Of a stretch of DNA of 64,000 nt, positions 42,190 through 53,049 are shown piece by piece. The stretch lies in the NCBI RefSeq assembly GCF_018918045.1, contig NZ_JAHLPU010000051.1, positions 143,516 through 207,515 on the forward strand. Direction: 5' to 3'. Below the pieces are notes generated by a model. The model was given only the letters and a program-made list of their open reading frames with translations, did not search any database and was not told the origin of the DNA. A program made the translations under genes and the position numbers. Within the stretch, counting starts at the first letter, position 1. Each line of letters starts with the position of its first letter. Source of the stretch: Pseudoflavonifractor sp. MSJ-30 (GTDB lineage: Bacteria > Bacillota > Clostridia > Oscillospirales > Oscillospiraceae).

Positions 42190-44787
42190 ATGAAAGTTTG
42201 GAAAGGATTCCGCGTGCTGCTCACCGCCGCGCTGGCCGCCGCGCTGGCGCTTCCCGTGGGAGCGGAAGCGGATACGGATTTTGTAAAGGCTGTCAACCGG
42301 CTGCCGAAGCCGGAGACTGTGAAAGCACTGTCCTCTGCGGAGCAGCAGGCACTGTATGCCCATATTGACACGCTGTGGGAGGATGGGTTCTATGCCCTGT
42401 CCAAGGACGCGCAGGAAAAGCTGGAGGCGACCCCCCAGTATACGGCTCTGGCGGCGCTGACAGAGTATCTGAACAATGCCCAGATCACCCAGCCTTCCTG
42501 GCTGGACAGCGGCATGCTGCGGCTCTCCGGCGAAGATTTGAAAGACGGCGAGGACTACTATTATGATAAGGACGCCGCGGAGGTGGTCATCACCGGCACC
42601 AAGCCCGTCACCGTCACCATGGCTGAGGGCGTAAAAGTTTCCACAGATACCCTGCGCATCCAGGGTGAGGCCCAGGTCGTGCTGCAGGATGTGCGCATCG
42701 AAGCCACGGAGGGCAAAAGCGCTTTGACCGCCGAGGGCGGTCTGAAGCTGACCCTGATCGGCGTTAACACCATGACGGCCAGGGATCACGCGGCGCTGGA
42801 GGGTCTGGAGGGCGTTACCCTCTCCGGCCCCGGCAGTCTGACGGTCTTCGGCGGTGCGGGCTCTGACGGCATTGGCGCCAAGAGCCTGACGGTCACCGGC
42901 GGCACTCTGACGGTCACCGGTGGTGACGGCGCGCCCGGCACGGAAGATGCCCCCGGCGGTGACGGCGGCAGAGCCGTCGGCACGGATGTTCTGAGCATTA
43001 CCGGCGGCAGCGTAAAGCTCGACGGCGGCAAGGCCGGTTCCGACGGCGGCAGCGGCGCAGGCAATGACGGCGCCGCCACGGCCTGTGTTCCCACCGGAGA
43101 GGGCAAGCCGCTTGCACAGACTGTCGTCACCCTGACGGACAAGGACGGCAAAGCCGTTGAGGGCACCGCAGTCACGGCTCTGGCCCTGTCTCCTGACATG
43201 ACCTACGGCGTGCAGGGCATCGTCACCGATGAAACGGGCAGCATCTACCTGTACCTGCCCCAGGATACTAAGGCCAACGCCGTCTCCGACGGCAGCGAGA
43301 CCTATACGGGCACGCCCATCGCCTCCGGTGAAAGCGGCGTTATGACCCTGGCTCAGGGCAGCGGCACAACCCCCACGGACCCCGCCCCCAGCGGCACCAC
43401 AGCAGCCCCCTCTACGGACGCCCCCACAACCGCGCCCACCACTGCGCCCACGACCGCGCCGACCACTGCGCCCACAACCGCGCCCACCACCGCGCCGAAG
43501 GCAAAGCAGGACGCCCCCATTCTGGAGGAGGAGCCCAACACCCGGACGGCCAGCTCCGTGACCCTGAAGAAGCCCACCGGCGGCATCGGCCAGGTGATGT
43601 ATGCCTACGGTCTGACGGACCAGAAGCCGGACACCAATTGGGTGGACACCAACATCTTCCTGAATCTGAAGTCCGGCAAAACCTACTACTTCTACGCCTA
43701 CTACACCGGCGGAGACCAGACGGAAGCCTCTCCCGTCAGCAAGCCTCTCGCCATCACCCTGAGCAGCGGCTTCGCGGACGGCTCGATTCGTGTCGTGGGC
43801 GGTGAAAAGACCTATGACGGCAAGAGCATGAGCCTGACGGTCACCGTTCCCGAGGGCGCCACCATCCGCTATCGGGAGGGCACCTCCGGCGATTACATTC
43901 AGGGTTCCGTCCCCACCTACACCAATGCGGGCACCTACCAGATCGGCTACCGGGTGACCCAGGAGGGTTACGACACGGTGGTCGGCTCCGTTACCATCAA
44001 AATCAACCCCGCCAAGCCGACCATCGCCCTGGCAGACCAGACCGTTAAGCATGACGGAAACACCCACCCAATGGGTGGAGCCAAAGTGACCGGCGTCAAC
44101 GGTGAGAGCTTCAAGGGCAGCGTCACCTATACCTATTATACAGATGGCCAATGCACGCAGGGCGAGACCAGAACGCCTCCCTCCGCGGCAGGCACTTATT
44201 ATGTCCGCGCCTCCATCCCCGCAGGCGGCAACTACACCGCCGCCGTCAGCAACACGGCCAAGCTGGTGATTGAGAAGACCGGTTCCTCCACCACCAAGCC
44301 CACCGCCGGCGGCAACACGAACAATTCCGGCAACACTGCCGGCAACGGCTACGCCATCACCGCCACGGCCGGTATCGGCGGAACCATCACCCAGTCCGGC
44401 AAGATATCCGTCCAGTCCGGCAAGAGCGCCAGCTTCACCATTGTCGCAGACAAGGAATACGAAGTAGAGGATGTGAAGGTAGACGGCAAGAGCATCGGTT
44501 CCGTAGGCGTATATACCTTCACGGATGTCAAGGCGAACCACACCATCGAGGCCACCTTCCGCCGCAAGGTCGCCGAGACCACAGCCCCCACAACGGAACC
44601 GACTACCGTGCCTACTGAGGAGACTACGGTGCCGACCACCGAGACCGTTCCGGAGACCACTGAGCAGATCAAGCAGCCCACCAGGAAGCACAGGATTCCC
44701 ATCGTTGTGCCTATTCTGCTGGTTGTTCTGGCCGGCGGTGCCATCGGCGGTGCTGTGTACATCTACAAGCGGTACGATCAGGAATAA
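42190..44787 (+). CDS. Thr-rich surface protein with signal peptide and membrane anchor
   Basis: An 865-residue exported protein. The signal peptide (residues 1-25, ALAAALALPVGAEA) is followed by a beta-solenoid-like, carbohydrate-binding DUF4353-type region (about 120-290, GGTLTVTGGDG repeats). A six-fold PTTA linker (412-435), a fibronectin-like part, MBG/YDG-like beta domains (about 545-700) and an InlB_B/Listeria-Bacteroides-type repeat (about 720-795, AITATAGIGGTITQSGKISVQSGKSASFTI) follow. Another Thr-rich stretch precedes a C-terminal helix (IPIVVPILLVVLAGGAIGGAVYIYKRY). There is no LPxTG motif, so the protein is membrane anchored. AAGGAGGG stands before the ATG. Role in adhesion or substrate binding is likely. 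Confidence 0.8.
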   Translation: MKVWKGFRVLLTAALAAALALPVGAEADTDFVKAVNRLPKPETVKALSSAEQQALYAHIDTLWEDGFYALSKDAQEKLEATPQYTALAALTEYLNNAQITQPSWLDSGMLRLSGEDLKDGEDYYYDKDAAEVVITGTKPVTVTMAEGVKVSTDTLRIQGEAQVVLQDVRIEATEGKSALTAEGGLKLTLIGVNTMTARDHAALEGLEGVTLSGPGSLTVFGGAGSDGIGAKSLTVTGGTLTVTGGDGAPGTEDAPGGDGGRAVGTDVLSITGGSVKLDGGKAGSDGGSGAGNDGAATACVPTGEGKPLAQTVVTLTDKDGKAVEGTAVTALALSPDMTYGVQGIVTDETGSIYLYLPQDTKANAVSDGSETYTGTPIASGESGVMTLAQGSGTTPTDPAPSGTTAAPSTDAPTTAPTTAPTTAPTTAPTTAPTTAPKAKQDAPILEEEPNTRTASSVTLKKPTGGIGQVMYAYGLTDQKPDTNWVDTNIFLNLKSGKTYYFYAYYTGGDQTEASPVSKPLAITLSSGFADGSIRVVGGEKTYDGKSMSLTVTVPEGATIRYREGTSGDYIQGSVPTYTNAGTYQIGYRVTQEGYDTVVGSVTIKINPAKPTIALADQTVKHDGNTHPMGGAKVTGVNGESFKGSVTYTYYTDGQCTQGETRTPPSAAGTYYVRASIPAGGNYTAAVSNTAKLVIEKTGSSTTKPTAGGNTNNSGNTAGNGYAITATAGIGGTITQSGKISVQSGKSASFTIVADKEYEVEDVKVDGKSIGSVGVYTFTDVKANHTIEATFRRKVAETTAPTTEPTTVPTEETTVPTTETVPETTEQIKQPTRKHRIPIVVPILLVVLAGGAIGGAVYIYKRYDQE
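43423..43494 (+). repeat. Six tandem 12-base repeats coding PTTA
   Basis: Six near-identical 12-base units (CCCACAACCGCG type with third-position changes) encode PTTA six times in the surface protein linker. Unit number in such linkers can change by slippage. Confidence 0.85.
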
Positions 44788-44802
44788 AGCATACCCAGCC
44801 GT

Positions 44803-44845
44803 CCCCGGATCCTCCGGCTCTATGCCCAAGGATCCGGGGCTTTTT
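44803..44845 (+). terminator. Terminator after the surface protein gene
   Basis: CCCCGGATCC (44803-44812) pairs perfectly with GGATCCGGGG (44830-44839), followed by C and TTTTT. Confidence 0.85.
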
Positions 44846-44886
44846 CTCGCATTCCTCCAAAGGGGACCTATGGCAGAAAAATGTCA

Positions 44887-44915
44887 TAGACAATCGAATT
44901 CTCCTGTGCTACAAT
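44887..44915 (+). promoter_or_regulatory. Promoter of the MATE-nagZ operon
   Basis: TAGACA (44887-44892), 17-base spacer, TACAAT (44910-44915), 30 bases before the ATG at 44945, with CAGGAGG as ribosome site. Confidence 0.65.
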
Positions 44916-44944
44916 CCCGGGTAGAACCTTCAGGAGGCTATACT

Positions 44945-46291
44945 ATGGCACAAAAAACAGCCGCAAAACAAATTACGGAAGGGATCATCTGGAAGCAGAT
45001 CCTCGTCTTCTTCTTTCCCATTCTGCTGGGGACTTTTTTCCAGCAGATGTATAACACGGTGGACACCATTATCGTAGGGCGATTCGTCAGCACGGAAGCT
45101 CTTGCGGCGGTGGGAACCACAGGTCCACTGGTAAATATTTTCAACGGCTTTTTCACAGGTCTCGGCTCCGGAGCAACGGTCATTCTGGCTCAGTTTTACG
45201 GGGCCGGAAACAGGCAGGGCGTCCGGGACACCCTGCACACGGGCGTGGCCCTGTCTCTGGTATTGGGTCTGGGCGTTACGGTCCTGGGCGTCGGCATTGG
45301 GCCTGTAGCCCTGCGGTGGATGAAGACCCCGGATGAATGTCTGGGGCTGGCCTCTCAGTATGTGCGCGTCTATTTTGCCGGCGCTCTGGCCTCCATGCTT
45401 TACAATATGGAGGCCGGCATTCTGCGGGCCATGGGAGACTCCCAGCGGCCGGTGATCTCTCTGATCGTCGCCTGCCTTGTGAATATCGTCATGGATCTGG
45501 TGCTGGTGGTGGGCCTGAAAATGGGTGTGGCCGGAGCGGCGCTGGCTACGGTGATTTCCCAGATCGTCAGCGCCGCCATGCTGCTGATTGTCCTGCTGCG
45601 GGAGAAAGAAACTCCCCTGCAACTGTCCCGGCTGCACATCCAGCCGAAGCTGCTGGGCAGGATTCTCGCCATCGGTGTGCCTGCGGGGCTGCAGCTGGTG
45701 ATGTTCGATCTGTCCAATACGCTGATTCAGTCCGGCATCAACTCCTTCGGCTCCACGGTTATGGCCGCCTGGACCGCCTACACCAAAACGGACGCCCTGA
45801 CCTGGATGGTCTCCGGCGCCTTCGGCGTGTCCATCACCACATTTGTAGGCCAGAACTACGGCGCCCACAAATATGACCGGGTGCGGCAGAGTGTCCGGGT
45901 TTGTCTTGGCATGAGCATTGGCACGGTTGGTTTCATCAGCCTGCTGATGGTCCTGTTCCGCCGGTTCATTCTGGGGATTTACACCACGGACGGGGCGGTG
46001 ATTGAGGACGGCGCTTATATCATTTCCGTGATCGTTCCTTTTGCTGCCGCCTTTATGCCGGTAGAGATCTTTGCCGGTACCATGCGGGGCATGGGGGACT
46101 CCCTGCGGCCCACGGTCATCATCTGCCTCAGCGTCTGTGTGGTGCGGGTTGCCTGGATCATGACGGTGGTGAAGAGATACCATACGCTTCTGACGCTCTG
46201 CATCTGCTATCCCATAACCTGGGTGCTGTGCGCTCTGGTGTTCATTTTCAACTATTGCCGCTCCTTCCGGCCAAGATTGGAGCAAGTATGA
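44945..46291 (+). CDS. MATE family multidrug/antimicrobial exporter
   Basis: A 448-residue, 12-helix cation-coupled exporter. N-terminal blocks ILVFFFPILLGTFFQQMYNTVDTIIVGRFV and GPLVNIFNGFFTGLGSGATVILAQFYGAG are typical of the NorM/DinF-type MATE group, as is the repeat in the second half (MAAWTAYTKTDALTWMVSGAFGVSITTFVGQNYGA). AGGAGG before ATG 44945 fixes the start; the frame is open much further upstream, through the terminator of the previous gene. Its TGA overlaps the next ATG (ATGA), so it is coupled to the NagZ-like lipoprotein. Substrate unknown. Confidence 0.92.
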   Translation: MAQKTAAKQITEGIIWKQILVFFFPILLGTFFQQMYNTVDTIIVGRFVSTEALAAVGTTGPLVNIFNGFFTGLGSGATVILAQFYGAGNRQGVRDTLHTGVALSLVLGLGVTVLGVGIGPVALRWMKTPDECLGLASQYVRVYFAGALASMLYNMEAGILRAMGDSQRPVISLIVACLVNIVMDLVLVVGLKMGVAGAALATVISQIVSAAMLLIVLLREKETPLQLSRLHIQPKLLGRILAIGVPAGLQLVMFDLSNTLIQSGINSFGSTVMAAWTAYTKTDALTWMVSGAFGVSITTFVGQNYGAHKYDRVRQSVRVCLGMSIGTVGFISLLMVLFRRFILGIYTTDGAVIEDGAYIISVIVPFAAAFMPVEIFAGTMRGMGDSLRPTVIICLSVCVVRVAWIMTVVKRYHTLLTLCICYPITWVLCALVFIFNYCRSFRPRLEQV

Positions 46292-47430
46292 AAAAGATAT
46301 TGATTCTTGCCGCTGCGGCCATGCTGCTGGCAGGCTGCGCACGGGAACCGGAGTCCGTTCCCGCCGCTTCGACGAACGTGATTTCCCCGGAAACAACCGT
46401 CCAGACCGTCCCAACAGAAACGACCGCCCCGGAAGATCCCCTGCGGACGATCCTGAACGGTATGACTTTGGAAGAAAAGGTAGGGCAGCTCTTTCTGGTC
46501 CGATGCCGGAAGGAAACCGGAGTGGAGGACATCACCGCCTATCATCCCGGCGGCTATGTGCTGTTCGGCCGGGATTTTGACGACCAGACACCGGACGGTC
46601 TCCGCGCCCAGCTGGAAAGCTACCAGTCCGCCGCAAACATTCCCATGCTTATGGCTGTAGACGAAGAGGGCGGCACAGTCTGCCGGGTCAGCAGTCACCC
46701 CGCTTTCCGGGCAGAAAAATACCCCTCCCCCCGGGAAGCCTACGCCATGGGCGGCATGGCTGTGGCTCTGAGCGTGGAGTGGGACAAAGCGTATTTGCTG
46801 AATAGTCTGGGACTGAACGTGAATCTGGCCCCGGTCTGTGATATCAGTCAGGCCCCCGGTGCCTTTATGTACGCCCGTTCCTTGGGAGAAGACCCGCAGG
46901 CCACCGCGGAATTCGTGACAGGCGCTCTGGAACGGATGGCAGAAAACGGCGTTGGGGGTGTTATGAAACACTTTCCGGGCTACGGCGACAATGCCGACAC
47001 CCATACAGGCTCCGCGGTGGATGACCGAAGTCTGGAAGTGCTGGAAAACCGGGATCTGATCCCCTTTCAGGCGGGCATCGGCAGCGGTCTTGGCGCCATC
47101 CTCGTCAGCCACAACATCGTCACCGCTCTGGATGGCGAGCGGCCCGCTTCCCTCTCCCCGGCGGTCATGGCCTATCTGCGGCAGAGCATGGGGTTCTCCG
47201 GGGTGATCCTGACGGATGATCTGTCCATGGGCGCTCTGGAGGACTATACCCCGGAAGAGGCCGCCGTGCTGGCCTTGCAGGCAGGGGCTACCATGCTGTG
47301 CAGCACGGATTTCGACACCCAGATTCCCGCCGTCCTGGAGGCGGTGCACAATGGACGTCTCTCCGAGCAGGCCGTGGAGGACGCCGTGTATAAAATCCTC
47401 ACCTGGAAGCAGAGCCTGGGGCTGCTGTGA
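46288..47430 (+). CDS. NagZ-like beta-N-acetylhexosaminidase lipoprotein (GH3)
   Basis: A 380-residue glycoside hydrolase. A lipobox, LLAGC with Cys17, makes it a lipoprotein on the outer face of the membrane. After a Thr-rich linker the GH3 domain starts near residue 50 (LRTILNGMTLEEKVGQLFLVR). KHFPGYGDNADTHTGSAVDDR (residues 227-247) holds the catalytic Asp-His pair typical of NagZ, and VILTDDLSMGAL carries the nucleophile Asp. The enzyme would cut N-acetylglucosamine from muropeptides during wall recycling. The ATG is within the MATE stop (ATGA). Upstream in-frame starts lie inside the MATE gene. Confidence 0.88.
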   Translation: MKKILILAAAAMLLAGCAREPESVPAASTNVISPETTVQTVPTETTAPEDPLRTILNGMTLEEKVGQLFLVRCRKETGVEDITAYHPGGYVLFGRDFDDQTPDGLRAQLESYQSAANIPMLMAVDEEGGTVCRVSSHPAFRAEKYPSPREAYAMGGMAVALSVEWDKAYLLNSLGLNVNLAPVCDISQAPGAFMYARSLGEDPQATAEFVTGALERMAENGVGGVMKHFPGYGDNADTHTGSAVDDRSLEVLENRDLIPFQAGIGSGLGAILVSHNIVTALDGERPASLSPAVMAYLRQSMGFSGVILTDDLSMGALEDYTPEEAAVLALQAGATMLCSTDFDTQIPAVLEAVHNGRLSEQAVEDAVYKILTWKQSLGLL

Positions 47431-47446
47431 AGCAGGAACTTTTGTA

Positions 47447-47495
47447 AAGGGCGGTACAGGCTTGCCCATTTCTCGCGCAAGCCTGTACCGCCCTT
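47447..47495. terminator. Terminator between convergent genes
   Basis: AAGGGCGGTACAGGCTTG (47447-47464) and CAAGCCTGTACCGCCCTT (47478-47495) form a perfect 18-base stem with a 13-base loop. It stands between the nagZ-like and sfsA genes; a T-run is missing on both sides, yet the stem is very strong. Confidence 0.7.
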
Positions 47496-47537
47496 CATCC
47501 GTCAGGGCTGCGCTCCGCCGGTTTAACAGTCTCGTTT

Positions 47538-48215
47538 TTACAGCACCACCGGCACCGGGTCGCCGATGGTCATTTTTTTTGGTTCTACCAGGCAGTCCAC
47601 AGCCAGAACATGTACCCCGGCCGCGGCGGCCTCCCGGAGGGCTTTTCCGAAAGCAGGGTCTGTGCCGTCATTGGGATGAAGGTACCGGACAGGCCGCATC
47701 TGGATCACAAACAGCGCATAGCATTCGCAGCCCTCAGAGACAGCCCTTTGCAGTCCCCGCAGGTGTTTGGCTCCCCGCTCCGTCGGCGCGTCCGGGAAAG
47801 CGCAGACGCCGTTTTCTTCCAGTGTTACCCCCTTGACCTCCAGATAGCACTGCTTTCCGTCCTTTTGGAACGCAAAATCAAACCGTGAATCTCCGTGAAC
47901 CGTCTCCGGGCGGAGCGCATCGATTTTCCCCAGTCCGCCCCCGGACAGCCACTCCCCCACTGCCTTATTGGGTGCCTGCGAATCCATGTTGATAAGGTAC
48001 TGCCCTTTTTCCACGCAGATCAGGTCGTACTTTGTTTTCCGGGTCGATGCGTCAAAGCGCTGGCACCAGACCCTCGCCCCGGGTACCAGCAGCTCCCGGC
48101 ACCGCCCCGTATTTTTCACATGGACAGTCTCCGAAACGCCGCAGATCTCCACATGGGCAATAAACCGGTTTGGCCGGTCCCGAAAGACTCCGGGGACCAT
48201 ATTTTCATAGAGCAT
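47538..48215 (-). CDS. sfsA: SfsA family protein
   Basis: A 225-residue protein with SfsA blocks: FRDRPNRFIAHVEICG, VHVKNTGRCRELLVPGARVWC, SRFDFAFQKDGKQCYLEVKGVTLEENGVCAFPDAPTERGAKHL. DFAF...YLEVKGVTLE contains a PD-(D/E)xK-like Asp-Glu-x-Lys core, and the family has an N-terminal OB fold. SfsA was named as a sugar fermentation stimulation protein in E. coli; a nuclease role is suggested by the fold. AAAAGGAGGG precedes the start. It lies 12 bases after the chromate transporter pair on the same strand and may be co-transcribed. Confidence 0.93.
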   Translation of the reverse strand: MLYENMVPGVFRDRPNRFIAHVEICGVSETVHVKNTGRCRELLVPGARVWCQRFDASTRKTKYDLICVEKGQYLINMDSQAPNKAVGEWLSGGGLGKIDALRPETVHGDSRFDFAFQKDGKQCYLEVKGVTLEENGVCAFPDAPTERGAKHLRGLQRAVSEGCECYALFVIQMRPVRYLHPNDGTDPAFGKALREAAAAGVHVLAVDCLVEPKKMTIGDPVPVVL

Positions 48216-48227
48216 AAGGCCCTCCTT

Positions 48228-48785
48228 TTACGGGAACATGGAAATCGCCAGATTCAGCACCCCTGCCAGCACCATAACGGCAATGGGACTCCATTTTGTC
48301 CGGCGCAGCAGCACAAAGCACAGCACAAAGATCCCGACCATTATCACGTTCGTTTCTTTCAAAGCAATGGTCCCGCCGCCCCAGAAAGCGTTCAGCAGGA
48401 TAGACACGCCCGCCGAGGCAATCATCGCCACCACCGCCGGACGCAGAGTCCCCAAAACGCTCTGGAGCACGGAGAGATCCCGGTATTTCAGATACAGTCC
48501 GGCGATCAGCGTCACCAGAACGCAGGCCGGGAGAATGCACCCCGCCGTCGCCGCCAACGCGCCGAGGATCCCGCCGATTTTGGTGCCCACAAACGTCGCC
48601 GCGTTTACGGCTATGGGCCCGGGAGTCATTTCCGCAATGGTGACCAGGTCCGCGAATTCTGTTGTGGTCAGCCAGCCATGGGATGTTACAATCTGGGCCT
48701 CGATCAGCGGCATGGCGGCATAGCCGCCGCCGAAGCTCAGGGCTCCGATCTGCAAAAAGCTCAGGAACAACTGCCAATAGATCAT
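48228..48785 (-). CDS. Chromate transporter subunit (ChrA half, second)
   Basis: A 185-residue membrane protein of one ChrA domain with about six helices. The family motif FGGGYAAMPLIE (about residues 18-29) and VTIAEMTPGPIAVNAATFVG are plain. Short-chain ChrA proteins act in pairs encoded by adjacent genes, here with antiparallel topology expected. The start at 48785 overlaps the stop of the upstream partner (ATGA), so they are coupled. Such pairs export chromate or take up related anions such as sulfate; the actual substrate is not readable. Confidence 0.9.
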   Translation of the reverse strand: MIYWQLFLSFLQIGALSFGGGYAAMPLIEAQIVTSHGWLTTTEFADLVTIAEMTPGPIAVNAATFVGTKIGGILGALAATAGCILPACVLVTLIAGLYLKYRDLSVLQSVLGTLRPAVVAMIASAGVSILLNAFWGGGTIALKETNVIMVGIFVLCFVLLRRTKWSPIAVMVLAGVLNLAISMFP

Positions 48786-49342
48786 GCTTTCTTCCTCCCT
48801 GCCAGCAGTGCCCGCAGGATTCCCAGACCGATACAGGTCAGAATCACGGTCACCACATTCACCCGGTACACGCACACGGCCATAAACGCCGCCAGCATGA
48901 TGCCCACGGAGAGAACGCTCTTCTGCTTTACGACCTTCCCGCCCATGTCCCAGACCACGGAGGCAATGACTGCCGCCACCCCCGCCTGCATTCCGGCAAG
49001 AAGCCGGCTGACAACAAAGTTATCCCGGAAAAGCGCATAAAAAAAGGAAATGGCCGAAATGATGACAAAAGGCGGAAGGGTCGTCGCCGCAATAGCCACC
49101 AGTGCCCCCGACAGGCCCGCCAGCTTATAGCCCACAACAATCGCGCCGTTCACCGCAATGGCCCCGGGCGCGGACTGGGCAATGGCGATCAGGTCCAGCA
49201 TCTCGTCCTCCTCAATCCAGTGCAGTTCATCTACAAATTTTTCCTTCATGAGCGTTACAATCACATAGCCTCCGCCAAAGGTGAAGGCGCTGAGATACAG
49301 CGTGGAAACAAACAGCTTCCACAGCACATGCTTTCTTTTCAT
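48782..49342 (-). CDS. Chromate transporter subunit (ChrA half, first)
   Basis: A 186-residue ChrA half with FGGGYVIVTLMKEKFV (about residues 20-35) and IAIAQSAPGAIAVNGAIVVGYKLAG. It is the first gene of the pair, with GGAGGAGAGTC before ATG 49342; a longer frame start at 49357 adds five residues before that site. The two halves are homologous to each other but arranged as a heterodimer. No regulator gene is adjacent. Confidence 0.9.
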   Translation of the reverse strand: MKRKHVLWKLFVSTLYLSAFTFGGGYVIVTLMKEKFVDELHWIEEDEMLDLIAIAQSAPGAIAVNGAIVVGYKLAGLSGALVAIAATTLPPFVIISAISFFYALFRDNFVVSRLLAGMQAGVAAVIASVVWDMGGKVVKQKSVLSVGIMLAAFMAVCVYRVNVVTVILTCIGLGILRALLAGRKKA

Positions 49343-49384
49343 GACTCTCCTCCCCACGGATTATTTCCACCATTCTACCAAAAT

Positions 49385-49407
49385 CCCCCCGGTTTTGCAA
49401 CCGGGGG
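49385..49407 (-). terminator. Terminator of pyrG
   Basis: CCCCCCGGTT and AACCGGGGG (49385-49407) form a stem with a short TGC-type loop. On the minus strand it follows the pyrG stop after 14 bases and leads into ATTTTGG. Confidence 0.7.
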
Positions 49408-49421
49408 ATAATTTTGGTTTA

Positions 49422-51203
<1,782 letters not shown>

Positions 51204-51216
51204 AATAAAGATTCAG

Positions 51217-51801
51217 TCATTGGTCATACGACCGGATAATGTTCTCCGCCACCTCTCTGCGGGACAGGCGCATGTCCATTGCCTGACGTTCGATATAGTA
51301 GTGGGCTTCACTTTCCGTCATGCGCAGCTGCTCGATCAGCAGCCACTTGGCCCGGTTGACTGTGCGGATATCGGCCATTTTTTCCTGCAGGGCCCTGCTT
51401 TTCTGATCCATCCGCAGGAGCTTCCCCCGCAGCGCCGTGGCCAGGCGGATGGCGCTTTGCAGGGTCTGTTGGGTCAGAGGCTTGCTCAGGGTCAGCACGC
51501 CCTCGTCCTCCACCTGAAAGCATACCTGGTCATAGGATTCCCCAGGCACCAGCAGTACCACCCCCACATCGTCCCGGGCCAGGTCCACCGCCAGTTGGCT
51601 GCCGAATTCATCCCGCATGGGGGCGTTCAAAATGGCAATATCCACGGTGCAGTCCATGACCATGCGCTTGGCCTCTCCGGCAGAGCCCGCCCGCATGGGC
51701 GGCTCATAGCTGCTGCCGGGCAGCAGAGTCTGCAGAAGCGCAAAGGTCTTGTCATTGGCCCCTGCTACAAGGACCTTATAGATATTCTTTCCGGATGGCA
51801 T
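51217..51801 (-). CDS. ANTAR-domain antitermination regulator with degenerate receiver
   Basis: A 194-residue protein. Residues 1-120 have a response-regulator fold (KVLVAGANDKTFALLQTLL, VDIAILNAPM, VVLLVPGE, GVLTLSKPLT). The conserved Lys is present, but the phospho-acceptor Asp is replaced by Asn (AILNAPM) and the acidic pair is lost. After a coiled helix (SRALQEKMADIRTVNRAKWLLIEQL), the C-terminal ANTAR domain (about 135-190, NRAKWLLIEQLRMTESEAHYYIERQAMDMRLSRREVAENII) binds RNA hairpins with hexaloops and prevents termination. It lies 25 bases downstream of glnA, co-directional, and both glutamine synthetase leaders carry candidate targets. Starts at 51801 with AAAGGAG upstream. Confidence 0.88.
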   Translation of the reverse strand: MPSGKNIYKVLVAGANDKTFALLQTLLPGSSYEPPMRAGSAGEAKRMVMDCTVDIAILNAPMRDEFGSQLAVDLARDDVGVVLLVPGESYDQVCFQVEDEGVLTLSKPLTQQTLQSAIRLATALRGKLLRMDQKSRALQEKMADIRTVNRAKWLLIEQLRMTESEAHYYIERQAMDMRLSRREVAENIIRSYDQ

Positions 51802-51826
51802 TCCTTTACGCTCCTTTCTGAATTTC

Positions 51827-53023
51827 TTATTTCCAGAACCCCTCCGGCAGCACACTGCGGATGAATTCGCTTTCGGAGGCGATATCCTTTGCCTCCTTCA
51901 GGCTGCCGGGCAGTGTCTCCAGCCCCGCCGTGACGCTGCGGTCCGCCGTATAAAAATTCACGTTCAGCGGCTCCGGCGGCAGCAGCTTCCGTTTCACTCC
52001 GTCCAGACCCGCGTAAATGACCAATGCGTAGGCCAGATGCGGATTCACCATGGGATCCGGAGACCGCAGCTCCATGCGCTTGTATTCTCCCTGGGCCGCC
52101 GGAATGCGGATGAGCTGGGAGCGGTTTCCCGGGGACCAGGTGACGAATCGGGGTGCCTTTCGTTCGCCCAGGCGGCGATAGGAGGCATCCGTGGGATTTA
52201 GGTATGCGGTCATTTCCCGGACGTGGGCCAGAATGCCCGCCATGAAATACTGACTCACATGCTCACCGTTGTCATGCCGGACAGAAATATTGATGTGCAG
52301 GCCGTTGCCAGCCGCCTCCGGAATGGGCTTGGGAGAGAAATCCGCGTACAGGCCGTTGCTGACGGCCACAGCCCTGACGACAGAGGTAAAGATCAGTGCG
52401 TTGTCCGCCGCCGTCATGGCATCGGAATAGCGAAAATCGATCTCGTTCTGCCCGGGGCCCTCCTCATGATGGGAGCTTTCCGGAGAAATGCCCATGCTCT
52501 CCAACGTAAGCACGATTTCCCGGCGGACATTTTCGCCTTTGTCCTCCGGGGCCACATCCATATAGGTAGCGTGATCAAAGGGCTGGGACGTGGGATTGCC
52601 GTCCGCATCCGTCTTGAACAGGTAGAATTCAAACTCCGCGCCGATCTGCACGGTCAGCCCCGCCTGCTTTGCCTCCCGCACCGCGTTTTCCAGCAGCAGC
52701 CGGCAGTCCATGGGGAAGGGCTGCCCGTCAGGGTAGCAAATATGGCAGAACATCCGCACCACTTTGCCCCGGCTGGGCCGCCAGGGCAGATCCGTCAGCG
52801 TGGAGGGAATGGGGAAGAGAAACAGATCCGATTCCTCCACTCCGCCAAAGCCCGTGACCGCGGAGGCATCAAAAGAAATGCCCTGGGAGAAAGCGCGTCT
52901 TAACTCCTGGGGCATGATGGCGATATTTTTCTGTTTGCCGGCGACGTCGCAGAAAGCCAGGCGGATGAATTTCACATCCTCCTGCTCCACATAGGAAATT
53001 ACATCTTCTTCCGTGTACAGCAT
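51827..53023 (-). CDS. glnA: Glutamine synthetase type I (short form)
   Basis: A 398-residue enzyme making glutamine from glutamate, ammonia and ATP. The N-terminal beta-grasp domain (VKFIRLAFCDVAGKQKNIAI) and catalytic blocks are present: IGAEFEFYLFK, HHEEGPGQNEIDFRYSDAMTAADN, GNGLHINISV and RSPDPMVNPHLAYAL. Compared with the usual 440-470 residues it is short at the C-terminus, lacking the adenylylation loop, as in Gram-positive forms. It begins a minus-strand operon with the ANTAR gene. A consensus promoter (53118-53146) and a leader with terminator and candidate ANTAR hairpin precede it. Confidence 0.93.
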   Translation of the reverse strand: MLYTEEDVISYVEQEDVKFIRLAFCDVAGKQKNIAIMPQELRRAFSQGISFDASAVTGFGGVEESDLFLFPIPSTLTDLPWRPSRGKVVRMFCHICYPDGQPFPMDCRLLLENAVREAKQAGLTVQIGAEFEFYLFKTDADGNPTSQPFDHATYMDVAPEDKGENVRREIVLTLESMGISPESSHHEEGPGQNEIDFRYSDAMTAADNALIFTSVVRAVAVSNGLYADFSPKPIPEAAGNGLHINISVRHDNGEHVSQYFMAGILAHVREMTAYLNPTDASYRRLGERKAPRFVTWSPGNRSQLIRIPAAQGEYKRMELRSPDPMVNPHLAYALVIYAGLDGVKRKLLPPEPLNVNFYTADRSVTAGLETLPGSLKEAKDIASESEFIRSVLPEGFWK

Positions 53024-53049
53024 AAAAGATCCTTTCCGTCAAAAAAATG

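Noticed and set aside
42160..44829. 889-codon minus-strand frame opposite the surface protein
   Set aside because: Gly/Ala/Val-rich antisense of repetitive GC-rich sequence; the plus strand has a signal peptide, recognisable domains and a ribosome site.
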